Source of the DNA: Actinomycetes bacterium
GTDB lineage: Bacteria; Actinomycetota; Actinomycetes; Mycobacteriales; Mycobacteriaceae
Assembly: GCA_023461275.1 (NCBI GenBank)
Contig: JAEYMI010000021.1
Span: 1-64,000, forward strand
Direction: 5' to 3'
DNA length: 64,000 nucleotides
Below the pieces are notes generated by a model. The model was not told the origin of the DNA. It worked only from the letters and a program-made list of their open reading frames with translations, and did no database searches. The stretch's first letter is position 1. Every line of letters begins with the position of its first letter. Both the position numbers and the translations under genes were made by a program. Positions 41,692 to 50,775 of this stretch are shown here, in pieces.

Positions 41692-43341
41692 ATGGCTCAA
41701 ACAACCGCAACGGACAATCGAGCACAGCTAACCGCCCGTCACCCGAGGCTCGATCCGTGGGTGTTCGGCGTCACCGCCGTGGTCGTCATCGCGTTTGTGG
41801 TGTGGGGGCTCATCGACCAGTCCAGTCTGAAATCCGCGAGCGACAATGCGCTGGCGTGGATCACCGACAACCTCGGCTGGCTGTTCATCCTGTCGGCGAC
41901 CGGTTTCGTGATCTTCGCGGTCTATCTGGCGGCCAGTAAGTACGGGCGGATTCCACTCGGCACCGACGACGGCAAGCCCGAATTCCGCACCATCAGCTGG
42001 ATCGCGATGATGTTCAGCGCGGGCATGGGAATCGGGCTGATGTTCTTCGGCGCCTACGAACCACTGTTCCACTTCGTCAACGCGCCGCCCGAACTGAATG
42101 CCGAGGACGTCCGGATTGCCATGGCCACCACCATGTTCCACTGGGGTTTCCACCCGTGGGCGATGTATGCGGTGGTCGGTCTGGCGATCGCCTACAGCAC
42201 CTACCGTTGTGGGCGTGGGCAACTGATGAGCGCAGTCTTCACCCCGCTGCTCGGCTCCAAGGCCAACGGGCCGATCGGCAAGATCATCGACATCCTCGCC
42301 ATCTTCGCGACCCTGTTCGGCACCGTTGCATCGCTGGGACTCGGTGCGCTGCAGATCGGTTCGGGCATGGTCAAGGTCGGCTGGGTGAATCAGCCGTCGA
42401 CGATGCTGCTCGTGGCGATCATCGCGATCCTCACCGCCGCGTTCGTCGCGTCGGCGGTGTCCGGCATCGCACGCGGAATCCAGTGGCTCTCCAATATCAA
42501 CATGGTGCTGGCGCTGATCCTCGCGGTCTTCGTTTTCGTCGTCGGCCCAACGGTTTTCGTGCTCAACCTGTTGCCGACCACGCTTGGTGCCTACTACAAC
42601 GACATCACCGGTTTCGCCGCGCGGTCGGGGGCCACCGTCGACGACGACGGACAGTCGTGGCTGGCGTCGTGGACGATCTTCTACTGGGCGTGGTGGGTCT
42701 CGTGGACGCCCTTCGTCGGGCTGTTCCTGGCGAAGATCTCCAAGGGACGCACCATCCGGGAGTTCGTGATCGGTGTGATGGTGGTGCCGACGACGGTCTC
42801 GTTGGTGTGGTTCGCCATCTTCGGCGGCACCGCCATCCGGCAGTACACCGACGGCGCCAATCTGCCGTTGGACAACAGCGAGGACACCCTGTTCGACGTC
42901 CTGGCCAACCTGCCGTGGACCGGTATCGCGTCGACGTTGGTGATGCTGCTGGTCGCCATTTTCTTTGTGTCGGGGGCGGATTCGGCGTCGATCGTGATGG
43001 GTTCGCTGTCTCAGCGGGGTGCGCACGACCCGTCGAGGTCGGTCACCATCTTCTGGGGTGCGCTGACCGGTGCGGTCGCGGCGCTGCTGCTCGCGATCAG
43101 CGGCGACGACGCCCTGAGCGGTATTCAGCAGATGGCGATCATCGCGGCGCTGCCGTTCGTCGTGGTGATGATCGCGATGTGCGTCGCCCTCTACAAGGAC
43201 TTGCGGCGCGACCCGCTGATCGTGGCCCGCGAGACGCTGCGCAGCGAGATCGACGAGCACATTCGTACTCAGGCCAAAGAGATTGAGCTGGGGGAGAGCT
43301 CGGGCGGAAACAGCGAAACGCCGTCAGCCCCAGCTGGGTAA
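41692..43341 (+). CDS. BCCT-family betaine/carnitine/choline transporter
   Basis: 549 residues, 12 helices. The Na+/substrate site motif GMGIGLMFFGAYEP is present, and WWVSWTPFVGLFLAKISKG is the typical helix 8 tryptophan motif. The C-terminal hydrophilic tail after about 505 is acidic, unlike the basic osmosensing tail of BetP. It imports quaternary ammonium osmolytes. The 3' end overlaps the convergent pmt by 18 bp. It is 32 bp after the GntR gene. Confidence 0.93.
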   Translation: MAQTTATDNRAQLTARHPRLDPWVFGVTAVVVIAFVVWGLIDQSSLKSASDNALAWITDNLGWLFILSATGFVIFAVYLAASKYGRIPLGTDDGKPEFRTISWIAMMFSAGMGIGLMFFGAYEPLFHFVNAPPELNAEDVRIAMATTMFHWGFHPWAMYAVVGLAIAYSTYRCGRGQLMSAVFTPLLGSKANGPIGKIIDILAIFATLFGTVASLGLGALQIGSGMVKVGWVNQPSTMLLVAIIAILTAAFVASAVSGIARGIQWLSNINMVLALILAVFVFVVGPTVFVLNLLPTTLGAYYNDITGFAARSGATVDDDGQSWLASWTIFYWAWWVSWTPFVGLFLAKISKGRTIREFVIGVMVVPTTVSLVWFAIFGGTAIRQYTDGANLPLDNSEDTLFDVLANLPWTGIASTLVMLLVAIFFVSGADSASIVMGSLSQRGAHDPSRSVTIFWGALTGAVAALLLAISGDDALSGIQQMAIIAALPFVVVMIAMCVALYKDLRRDPLIVARETLRSEIDEHIRTQAKEIELGESSGGNSETPSAPAG

Positions 43342-44913
43342 CCAGATCTGCTGATGCCACATGGTCGGTGAGATGGGGCTTCCGGTCAGGATGGGCCACA
43401 GCCACACGAAGTTGGCCACCACCAGCGCCACGTAGACCGACACCAGCAGCATCGCCAGCGTCCGGCGTTCGGGCCGGGCGGTGCGGTGTTCGCCGGAACC
43501 GGTTGCCGCACGCAGGATGTCGCCGCAACACAGGGCCAGGCCGATCACCAGGAAGGGTGCCATCACGGTGGCGTAGAAGAAGTACATCTGGCGGTCGATG
43601 GCAGCGAACCAGGGCAGCAGTCCGGTGGCGTAGGCGGTGAGCACCGCGGCGTAGCGCCAGTCGCGTCGGATCAGCCAGCACCACAGACCCCAGCCGATCA
43701 TCGGCACCGCCAGCCACCACAACGCCGGCGTTCCGATCAGCATCTGGGCGCGCACGCACTCGCCGCCGCCGCACTGGTCGGGTCCGTTGGAGATGGCATA
43801 GAGCATGGGCCGCAACGACATCGGCCATGTCCACGGCTTGGACTCCCACGGATGATGGTTGCCCGCGGCGTTGGTGAGGCCGGCGTGGAACTTCAGGATG
43901 CCGGCCTCGTAGTACCAGAGCGATCGCCATGCCGCGGGAATCCAGGCCCACGGGCCGTCGACGCCGATCCGGTTGCCGACCTCGTAGCGGTAGACCGCGG
44001 TCTCGCTGTTGAACCACGGGATGAACGTGGCCACATACATCGCGACCGGCAGTACGCCCAGGCTCAGACCCGACGGCACCACGTCGCGGACCAGCGTGCC
44101 CATCCAGGGCCGACGTACGTGGTAGGCGCGGCGGGTTGCGACGTCGAATCCGATTGCGAGAACGGTGAACACGAGGACGTAGTAGATGCCCGACCACTTG
44201 GTGCCGCAGACCAGACCGAGCATCACGCCCGCGGTGAAGCGATACCAGCGGAAGCCGTAGCGGGGGCCGAAGTCGCTGTCGTGGATGCGGCCCTCGACGT
44301 AGACGCGGTGAATTCGACGCCGCACCTGGTCGCGGTCGGCGATGAGCGCGGTGAACGCCGCGACGACGAACCCGGTCTGGAAGATGTCGAGCATGCCCAT
44401 CCGGGATTGGACGAACAGCACGCCGTCGCAGATGGCGAAGATCCCGGCGATCGCGCCGATCAGGGTGGATCGGGAGAGTCGTCGGGTGACGCAATAGATC
44501 ATCACGACGATCGCGACACCGAAGATCGCCGGCATGACCCGCCAGCCCAACGGCCCGTACCCGAACATCCATTCGCCCGCGGCCAGCAACCACTTGCCGA
44601 CCGGTGGATGGACCACCAACCCGTACGCCGGGTTGTCCTCGATCCAGTTTCCGCCGGTCAGCACCTGCCAGCCCTGCGGTACGTAGTGCTTCTCGTCGAA
44701 CACCGGGGTGCCCTGATCGGTGGGTACCCGCAGATCCCAGAAACGCGTGGCCGCGGCGAGCAGCGTGATCACCAGCCCCACCCACAGGCCGCGCATCCGG
44801 TCGGTCGCGCCGAACACTGGTTCGGGGATCTCTGGGCCGGGACGGCTGCCGAGATCCTCGGCCCGCGGTGCGGGCACCGAGGCGTCGCGGCGATCCAGGA
44901 CGGGGGTACTCAC
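43324..44913 (-). CDS. pmt: Dolichyl-phosphate-mannose-protein mannosyltransferase (Pmt, GT39)
   Basis: 529-residue membrane glycosyltransferase that puts mannose from polyprenyl phosphomannose on Ser/Thr of exported proteins, as Rv1002c does in M. tuberculosis. The first extracytoplasmic loop holds FDEKHYVPQGW with the catalytic acidic residues, followed by HPPVGKWLLAAGEW. About 9-11 helices follow. The GTG start at 44913 (VSTPVLDRRD) is chosen; upstream sequence is the rsmI promoter and start. Confidence 0.92.
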   Translation of the reverse strand: MSTPVLDRRDASVPAPRAEDLGSRPGPEIPEPVFGATDRMRGLWVGLVITLLAAATRFWDLRVPTDQGTPVFDEKHYVPQGWQVLTGGNWIEDNPAYGLVVHPPVGKWLLAAGEWMFGYGPLGWRVMPAIFGVAIVVMIYCVTRRLSRSTLIGAIAGIFAICDGVLFVQSRMGMLDIFQTGFVVAAFTALIADRDQVRRRIHRVYVEGRIHDSDFGPRYGFRWYRFTAGVMLGLVCGTKWSGIYYVLVFTVLAIGFDVATRRAYHVRRPWMGTLVRDVVPSGLSLGVLPVAMYVATFIPWFNSETAVYRYEVGNRIGVDGPWAWIPAAWRSLWYYEAGILKFHAGLTNAAGNHHPWESKPWTWPMSLRPMLYAISNGPDQCGGGECVRAQMLIGTPALWWLAVPMIGWGLWCWLIRRDWRYAAVLTAYATGLLPWFAAIDRQMYFFYATVMAPFLVIGLALCCGDILRAATGSGEHRTARPERRTLAMLLVSVYVALVVANFVWLWPILTGSPISPTMWHQQIWLPSWG

Positions 44914-44974
44914 CCGGTCGATCCTAGGGGGAGATGGGCGATGCCCATCGCGACCGGGCCGTATCGTGACTGCG

Positions 44975-45829
44975 GTGACCAGCCAATCGCAATCCGCCCA
45001 GGCCGGTGTCCTGGTGCTGGCGGCCACCCCGATGGGGCAGGTCGACGACGCGTCGCCGCGGCTGCGCACGGCCCTGACCACTGCCGACGTTGTCGCCGCC
45101 GAGGACACCCGTCGGGCACGGTCGCTGGCCGCCGCGCTGGAGGTGACGATCGGTGGTCGGCTCGTCAGCTACTACGACCAGGTCGAGGCCGCCCGCACCC
45201 CGGCGCTCGTCGAGGCGATCGCGGCAGGTCAGACGGTGCTGCTGATCACCGACGCGGGGATGCCGTCGGTGAGCGATCCGGGCTACAAGATCGTCGCGGC
45301 CTGCGCCGAGGCCGGTCTGCGCGTGACCTGCCTGCCGGGACCGTCGGCGGTCACCACCGCGTTGGCGGTCTCGGCGCTGCCGTCGGAGCGGTTCTGCTTC
45401 GAGGGATTCGCGCCGCGCAAACCCGGCCAGCGGCGCACCTGGCTGGGCGAACTCGCCGACGAACGTCGCACCACCGTCTTCTTCGAGTCCCCGCATCGCC
45501 TCGCCGACACGCTCACCGCCGCGGTCGACGTCCTCGGTGCGGATCGACGCGCGGTGGTGTGCCGCGAACTGACCAAGACCTACGAGGAGGTGCGGCGCGG
45601 CACGCTCGGTGAGCTCGCCGAGTGGGCCGAGGCCGGGGTGCGCGGTGAGATCACCGTGGTCCTGGCCGGTGCCGAACCCGTTGTGCGCAGCCTCGGCGAT
45701 CTCGTCGACGAGGCAGAGGCGCTGGTGGCGCAGGGTCGTCGACTCAAGGATGCGTGCGCCGAGGTCACGGCCGGCGCTGATGTCTCCCGCCGAGAGGTGT
45801 ACGAGGCGGTGCTGGCTCGACGGGAGTGA
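44975..45829 (+). CDS. rsmI: 16S rRNA (cytidine-1402 2'-O)-methyltransferase RsmI
   Basis: 284-residue SAM-dependent enzyme methylating C1402 in the decoding centre. The tetrapyrrole-methylase fold is clear: LVLAATPMGQVDDAS, VAAEDTRR, LITDAGMPSVSDPGYKIV, LPGPSAVTTALAVSALP and FFESPHRLADTL. Start is GTG 44975, with GTG 44966 as an alternative. Its 3' end overlaps the convergent GAF-domain gene by 65 bp. Position opposite pmt matches Rv1003. Confidence 0.92.
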   Translation: MTSQSQSAQAGVLVLAATPMGQVDDASPRLRTALTTADVVAAEDTRRARSLAAALEVTIGGRLVSYYDQVEAARTPALVEAIAAGQTVLLITDAGMPSVSDPGYKIVAACAEAGLRVTCLPGPSAVTTALAVSALPSERFCFEGFAPRKPGQRRTWLGELADERRTTVFFESPHRLADTLTAAVDVLGADRRAVVCRELTKTYEEVRRGTLGELAEWAEAGVRGEITVVLAGAEPVVRSLGDLVDEAEALVAQGRRLKDACAEVTAGADVSRREVYEAVLARRE

Positions 45830-47078
45830 GTTCGGTGGTGAGCTCGGCAGGCGTGGCGTCGGAGGGAGTGGCCTCGGTTGGCGTGATCTCGGTGGGCGTG
45901 ATCTCGGTGGGCGTGATCCGCAGCGTCACCCCGGGCGTCAGGCGATAGGGCCGGCTCGATACGAGCGTCCCGACGGCGCGGCGCAATCGCGACATCTCGG
46001 CACGCACGCTGACCAGGTGCGTGTCGTCGCCGAACATGCGACGGCTCAGGGTCGCCGCGCTCACTCCGTTCGGGCCGGCGTCGGCGAGCAGCAACAGTAG
46101 CTGTGCGTGTCGTCGGGTGAGGAGCCGACGCCAGGGATCGTCGCCGATGATGGTCAGCGCCGGTTCGCCGCGCAGGTCGAGTTCGGCGACCACCTCGCGT
46201 GCCGATCCGGCCGGGCGCACCAGCCAACCATCGCCAACCTGGTCGAATTCGCACATCCCGATGCCCGGTACGAACTGTCGACTTCCGGCGGTCGGCGGTG
46301 TGATCGATCTCGGGGTACCGATGCCGCGGCTGGCCGCGACCCAGCCGTCGGAGTCGACGACCAGCGCCGGTCCGCGCGCCGCGGCGAGGTGCCCGGTGGT
46401 CGCCTCGGCCAGATCGGCCAGGGTGCGGGCGTGCTCGGCGGCCAGCTCGCGTTCGCACAGTGCGGCGATGGTCGCGGCGAAGGCGGTGACCGCGCCTTGC
46501 AGTGTCCGTGCCGGACCGGACAGGTCGATAACGCCGAGCAGGTCGCCATTGCGCGGATCGTGCACGGGTGCCGCTGCGCAGTACCACGAATGCAGCGGCA
46601 CCTTGTAGTGCTCGGCGCCGTAGATCCGCGTGGCTCGCTCGTCTTCGAGTGCGACGCTGATCGCGGTGGTCGCCGCGTGGCCTTCCGACCAGTCCGATCC
46701 GTCGACGAAGAAGAATCGTTCGGCAGCGCTGAGCGTGCGGCTCGAGCCGCCACGCCACAGCAGCACCCCGTCGGCGTCAAGGATGCCCAGCGCCAGGTCG
46801 GCGTCGTCGACGATGTCCCGGAACAGTCGCTGCACGCGTCCGCTGACCGCGGCCAGCGGGCTCGTCGCGCGTCGTTCGACGAGCTCCCCGGCATCCATCA
46901 CCGGCAGTGCGAGGTCGTCTGCGCACACCTGGGATTCGATGGACCGCGTCCACGAGCGGATGATCGAGCCGGGGAGTTCGATGGTTGGCTGCTCGCCGGA
47001 GAGGACCGCCTGGTGGTTGTCCTTCAGGCCGGTCGCGAAATGCTCCAAGTCCGTACCGTGAGGTATGGCGTATCCCAT
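45765..47078 (-). CDS. GAF-domain transcriptional regulator with C-terminal winged helix
   Basis: 437 residues. The N-terminus (SIIRSWTRSIESQV) and GAF domain (GILDADGVLLWRGGSSRTLS, FVDGSDWSEGHAATTAI) resemble the sensor half of AcoR-type activators, here without an AAA+ domain. Residues about 335-400 form a winged helix (RHAQLLLLLADAGPNG, VSVRAEMSRLRRAVGTLVSS). After it comes a low-complexity TPTEITPTEITPTEATP tail encoded by short DNA repeats, which runs 65 bp into the 3' end of rsmI on the opposite strand. Ligand and targets unknown. Rv1004c occupies this place in mycobacteria but I cannot confirm homology. Confidence 0.78.
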   Translation of the reverse strand: MGYAIPHGTDLEHFATGLKDNHQAVLSGEQPTIELPGSIIRSWTRSIESQVCADDLALPVMDAGELVERRATSPLAAVSGRVQRLFRDIVDDADLALGILDADGVLLWRGGSSRTLSAAERFFFVDGSDWSEGHAATTAISVALEDERATRIYGAEHYKVPLHSWYCAAAPVHDPRNGDLLGVIDLSGPARTLQGAVTAFAATIAALCERELAAEHARTLADLAEATTGHLAAARGPALVVDSDGWVAASRGIGTPRSITPPTAGSRQFVPGIGMCEFDQVGDGWLVRPAGSAREVVAELDLRGEPALTIIGDDPWRRLLTRRHAQLLLLLADAGPNGVSAATLSRRMFGDDTHLVSVRAEMSRLRRAVGTLVSSRPYRLTPGVTLRITPTEITPTEITPTEATPSDATPAELTTELTPVEPAPPRTPLGGRHQRRP

Positions 47079-47106
47079 GGGCAGAACTGTACCGCAGCAA
47101 CGTCGA

Positions 47107-48270
47107 TCATACGGATGAGCGGCCGACGATTGTTGCCGCCTTATCCAGGCATTCCTGCCATTCTCGTGCGGGTTCGGAATCGCTGGTGATGCCGCCGCCA
47201 ACGCCTAGGCGGATGTGACCGTCGACACCCACCGTGACGGTGCGAATGGCCACGTTGAGATCGAGCAGCCCGTCCGGGCCGGCCAATCCGATTGCGCCGC
47301 AATACACCCCACGGGGAGTCGATTCCCATTCCGCGAGCAGTTCTATCGCTCGCAGCTTGGGGGTGCCGGTCACCGACGCGGGCGGGAACGTCGCGTCGAT
47401 CAGCGCCTCGTTGCCGGTGCCGTGCTCGACGATCGCCTCAACCGTCGAGACCAGATGCCACACACCCGGAGCGGGGATCACCGACAGGAGTTCGGGCACC
47501 CGCACCGATCCGGTGACCGCGACCCGCCCGAGGTCATTGCGGACCAGATCGACGATCATGATGTTCTCGGCGATGTCTTTTGTTGACGCCGAAAGTATTT
47601 CGGGCGACAGGTGCGCGGGGATGGTGCCCTTGATCGGGCTCGAGGTGACGATGTTGCCGGTCCGGCGCAAAAAGGTCTCCGGCGACATGCTCGCCACCGA
47701 TCCCCAATCACCCTGCAGGAAAGCAGATTTCGCCGGCCTGGTGGCCGCGGTGAGATCGGCGTAGAAATCGATGGGTGCGCCGTCGAGTTCTCCGGTGAAG
47801 GCGGTGCAGACGCAGGCCTGATAGACCTCGCCGGCTCGGATGGCCTCCAGGCATGACTCGACGGCCTTGATGTGTGCGGCGCGGTCGGGCGCGGTCCACC
47901 GCGCCGACCAGGGATCGGCGGGGCCGTCGATCGGATGGCGTAGGCACTCATCGACCCACGACGGGGTCGGTCGGCCTCTGACGTCGCGGTACTCCCAACG
48001 GCCGTCGCGGAGCACGAGGACCGCATCGGTGAGACCCCCGACGGTTTCTGGAAGCTCGGATTCGTTGCCGCGCACCGGAAAACCGAGGTAGCCCAGCCAG
48101 AAACGGTCGGGAACGTCGGGTGGGGCCACCCCGGCAACCAGGTCGATCGACGGTGCGATGATGGCGTCGGCGTCGGCCCAGTCGCCGATCAGTGCGGCCG
48201 GCGGCGGCATGCCTGACGTCGACGTGTGCCGGTGCAGTGCGCGCAGCACCGCGAGCGCGGACGCCGTCAT
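47107..48270 (-). CDS. pabB: Aminodeoxychorismate synthase component I (PabB)
   Basis: 387-residue chorismate-binding enzyme making 4-amino-4-deoxychorismate for folate. The PIKGT motif (SSPIKGTIPAHLS) carries the Lys diagnostic of PabB rather than anthranilate synthase; NIMIVDLVRNDLGRV, FPPASVTGTPKLRAIE and LGVGGGITSDSEP are the other signature segments. The glutaminase PabA is not adjacent. It starts 21 bp after metG ends and is probably co-transcribed. Confidence 0.92.
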   Translation of the reverse strand: MTASALAVLRALHRHTSTSGMPPPAALIGDWADADAIIAPSIDLVAGVAPPDVPDRFWLGYLGFPVRGNESELPETVGGLTDAVLVLRDGRWEYRDVRGRPTPSWVDECLRHPIDGPADPWSARWTAPDRAAHIKAVESCLEAIRAGEVYQACVCTAFTGELDGAPIDFYADLTAATRPAKSAFLQGDWGSVASMSPETFLRRTGNIVTSSPIKGTIPAHLSPEILSASTKDIAENIMIVDLVRNDLGRVAVTGSVRVPELLSVIPAPGVWHLVSTVEAIVEHGTGNEALIDATFPPASVTGTPKLRAIELLAEWESTPRGVYCGAIGLAGPDGLLDLNVAIRTVTVGVDGHIRLGVGGGITSDSEPAREWQECLDKAATIVGRSSV

Positions 48271-48291
48271 GGATTCGACGCCACCGAGAAC

Positions 48292-49902
48292 TCAGGCCTC
48301 GTCGCGATCTCGGGCCTCGTACCGGGGGAACACCGGCGTCGGCTTCGGGAGCGGCGTGCCCGGCTCGAGTCGTCTTGTGGCCGAGGCGAAGTCGCGGTGA
48401 TCGGCACTGACGGCCAGCATGTCGAGCATGGCGTTGGTGGCGGTGGGCAGCACCGGCTGGGCCAGCAGCGCGACGATCCGCACCACTTCGGCGCACACGT
48501 AGAGCACCGTTCCGGTGCGGTCCAGATCGGTCTTGGCCAGCTTCCACGGCTCGTTGACGGTGATGTAGCGGTTGGTGTCGGCGAGCACCGACCACAACGC
48601 CTCGAGGCCGAGATGGATTGCCTGCGTATCGAAGTGGCCGCGGACCGTCGCCAACAGCGTGTCGGCGGAGGCGAGCAGTTCGGCGTCGGCGACGGTGAAG
48701 GTGCCCGGCGTCGGCAGGGTTGAGTCGAAGTACTTGCCGACCATCGACAGGGTCCGCTGGGCGAGGTTGCCGAATTCGTTGGCCAGGTCGGCGTTGATGC
48801 GCGAGATGATCGCATCGGTGGAGTACGAGCCGTCCTGGCCGTAGGAGACCTCGCGCAGGAAGAAGTACCGCACCGGGTCGATACCGAACTCGTTGATGAG
48901 GTCGATCGGATCCACCACGTTGCCAATGGATTTGCTCATCTTCTCGCCCTTGTTGAACAAGAAGCCATGCGCGAACACACGTTTGGGCACCTCGATGCCC
49001 GCGCTCATCAGGAAGGCCGGCCAGTAGACGCAGTGGAACCGGATGATGTCCTTGCCGATGATGTGCAGATCGGCGGGCCAGTACTTCTGCAGCGTGGCCG
49101 GATCGTCCGGATAACCAACGCCGGTCAGGTAATTGGTGAGGGCGTCGACCCACACGTACATGACGTGATCGGGATGTCCGGGAACCGGCACGCCCCAGTC
49201 GAAGGTGGTCCGCGACACCGACAGATCGGTGAGGCCGCCCTTGACGAAGCTGACGACCTCGTTGCGTCGGACGTCGGGTCCGATGAATTCCGGGTGGCTC
49301 TCGTAGAGGTCGAGCAGCTTGTCCTGATAGGCCGACAGTCGGAAGAAGTAGGTCTGTTCCTCGGTCCAGGTCAGCACGTGCCCGTTGTCGGAGGCGACGC
49401 GGGAGCCGTCCTCGGCCACGGTCGTGTCGGCTTCGGCGTAGAACGTCTCGTCGCGGACGTCGTACCAGCCGGAGTAGGTGTCGAGGTAGATGTCGCCCGC
49501 TGCGGTCATCGCCTCCCAGATCGCCTGCGACGCCCGCTTGTGGTCGTCGTCGGAGGTCCGGATGAAGCGGTCGTAGCTCGAGCCGAGCCGATCCTGCAGG
49601 TCCTGGAAGCGATCGGAGTTGCGCGTGGCCAGCTCCGCGGTCGGGATGCCTTCCTTCTCCGCGGTCTGCTGCATCTTCTGCCCGTGCACGTCGGTGCCGG
49701 TGAGGAACCGGACGTCGAATCCGTCGAGGCGCTTGAACCGGGCCAGCGCGTCGGCCGAGATGTACTCGTAGGCGTGCCCGATGTGCGGTGCGCCGTTGGG
49801 GTAGGCGATGGCCGTGGTGATGTAGTACGGAGCGCCGGCGCCGAACGACGCTGCGTCGCCGACCTGGTCGGAGGCGTTGCTGCTGGTCAGATCACTGGAC
49901 AT
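48292..49902 (-). CDS. metG: Methionyl-tRNA synthetase
   Basis: 536-residue class I synthetase. The HIGH-like motif is PHIGHAYEY and the KMSKS loop is GEKMSKSIGN; NYLTGVGYPDD and HIIGKDIIRFHCVYWPAFLM are family-specific. There is no C-terminal tRNA-binding EMAP domain, as in the short actinobacterial MetG. ATG 49902 is preferred over an upstream in-frame start. Matches Rv1007c in order, opposite tatD. Confidence 0.95.
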   Translation of the reverse strand: MSSDLTSSNASDQVGDAASFGAGAPYYITTAIAYPNGAPHIGHAYEYISADALARFKRLDGFDVRFLTGTDVHGQKMQQTAEKEGIPTAELATRNSDRFQDLQDRLGSSYDRFIRTSDDDHKRASQAIWEAMTAAGDIYLDTYSGWYDVRDETFYAEADTTVAEDGSRVASDNGHVLTWTEEQTYFFRLSAYQDKLLDLYESHPEFIGPDVRRNEVVSFVKGGLTDLSVSRTTFDWGVPVPGHPDHVMYVWVDALTNYLTGVGYPDDPATLQKYWPADLHIIGKDIIRFHCVYWPAFLMSAGIEVPKRVFAHGFLFNKGEKMSKSIGNVVDPIDLINEFGIDPVRYFFLREVSYGQDGSYSTDAIISRINADLANEFGNLAQRTLSMVGKYFDSTLPTPGTFTVADAELLASADTLLATVRGHFDTQAIHLGLEALWSVLADTNRYITVNEPWKLAKTDLDRTGTVLYVCAEVVRIVALLAQPVLPTATNAMLDMLAVSADHRDFASATRRLEPGTPLPKPTPVFPRYEARDRDEA

Positions 49903-50003
49903 AGTGCTTGCCAGGATACGTTGCGGCGGCGGGTCAGTTTTTGCGGCATCCACTGCCCGGGAGTTGGGATGGGCGGAGGGTGCGGGCGGATCGCTCGGCG
50001 ACC

Positions 50004-50597
50004 TCACCGATCAGCGCGGGCCTCCTCGAGCATCTTCAGCGTCGACGCGGCGTGCGCACGGACCTGCGGGTCGTCGTGCGATGCCGCTGCGGCCAGCACC
50101 GGTTCGGCGATGTCGTCGAGTTCGACCAGCGCACGGCTCAGGCTGCGTCGGCTCGCCGGGTCGCGGCATCCCAGTTCGGTGGCGAGCTCCGTTGCCAGGG
50201 CAGCCTTCTCCGAGTGCGGCGCGAGGGCGGCCGCCGCCCGCCAAGCAGTTCGCGCGATCTCGTCGTCGGGATCGTGCAGGTGCCCTCGTTCGATGGCGGG
50301 CCACGCCCGGGAGTCACCGATCTTGGACAGTGTGTGCAGGCTCTGGCTGCGCGCCTGATTGACCGGTGACCGCAGTTCGACGAGCAGCCGCGGCACCGTG
50401 ACGTCGGCGGGAAGTCGCGTGATGGCCCAGGTGAGCATGTCGCGGACGAAGAAGTCGGGCTCGGTGGCACAGCGGTCGACGAGTGACTCCAGCAAGTCCG
50501 GGTCGGGCGAGGTGCCGGCGGCCATCGCGGCCCGCAGCCGGACGGATGAGTCGGGATGGGTCAGCGCCGCGGCCAGGGCCGTGCGTTCGGGATTCAT
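50004..50597 (-). CDS. HEAT-repeat protein
   Basis: 197 residues composed of about five two-helix HEAT/PBS-lyase-type repeats (LTHPDSSVRLRAAMAAG, LRSPVNQARSQSLHTLSKIG, HDDPQVRAHAASTLKML). Such repeats form a curved binding surface; no catalytic residues are visible. It ends 102 bp upstream of metG and starts near the 75-bp cruciform at 50641. Partner unknown. Confidence 0.75.
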   Translation of the reverse strand: MNPERTALAAALTHPDSSVRLRAAMAAGTSPDPDLLESLVDRCATEPDFFVRDMLTWAITRLPADVTVPRLLVELRSPVNQARSQSLHTLSKIGDSRAWPAIERGHLHDPDDEIARTAWRAAAALAPHSEKAALATELATELGCRDPASRRSLSRALVELDDIAEPVLAAAASHDDPQVRAHAASTLKMLEEARADR

Positions 50598-50640
50598 GTG
50601 CGCTCTCCTTTCCCCACCAGTCGACGGAGGGGCGACTACG

Positions 50641-50715
50641 TGACACAGCCTCGGTGGCAGCGGGTCGTCGAGTCAATAGTCGACGCCGATTGCCGCTCCT
50701 ACCGAGGCTGTGTCA
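50641..50715. repeat. Cruciform element with 15-bp perfect arms
   Basis: TGACACAGCCTCGGT (50641-50655) and ACCGAGGCTGTGTCA (50701-50715) are perfect inverted arms. The 45-bp interior contains a second palindrome, CGTCGA (50666-50671) and TCGACG (50680-50685). It lies between two divergent genes, so it is not a terminator for either; it may be an operator or a small palindromic mobile element. Confidence 0.8.
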
Positions 50716-50775
50716 ACGGTCCGCGCTCCGCTTGATCGGCGGCAGGGGGCGGCTGACCTCGGTAGCCTGGGATTC

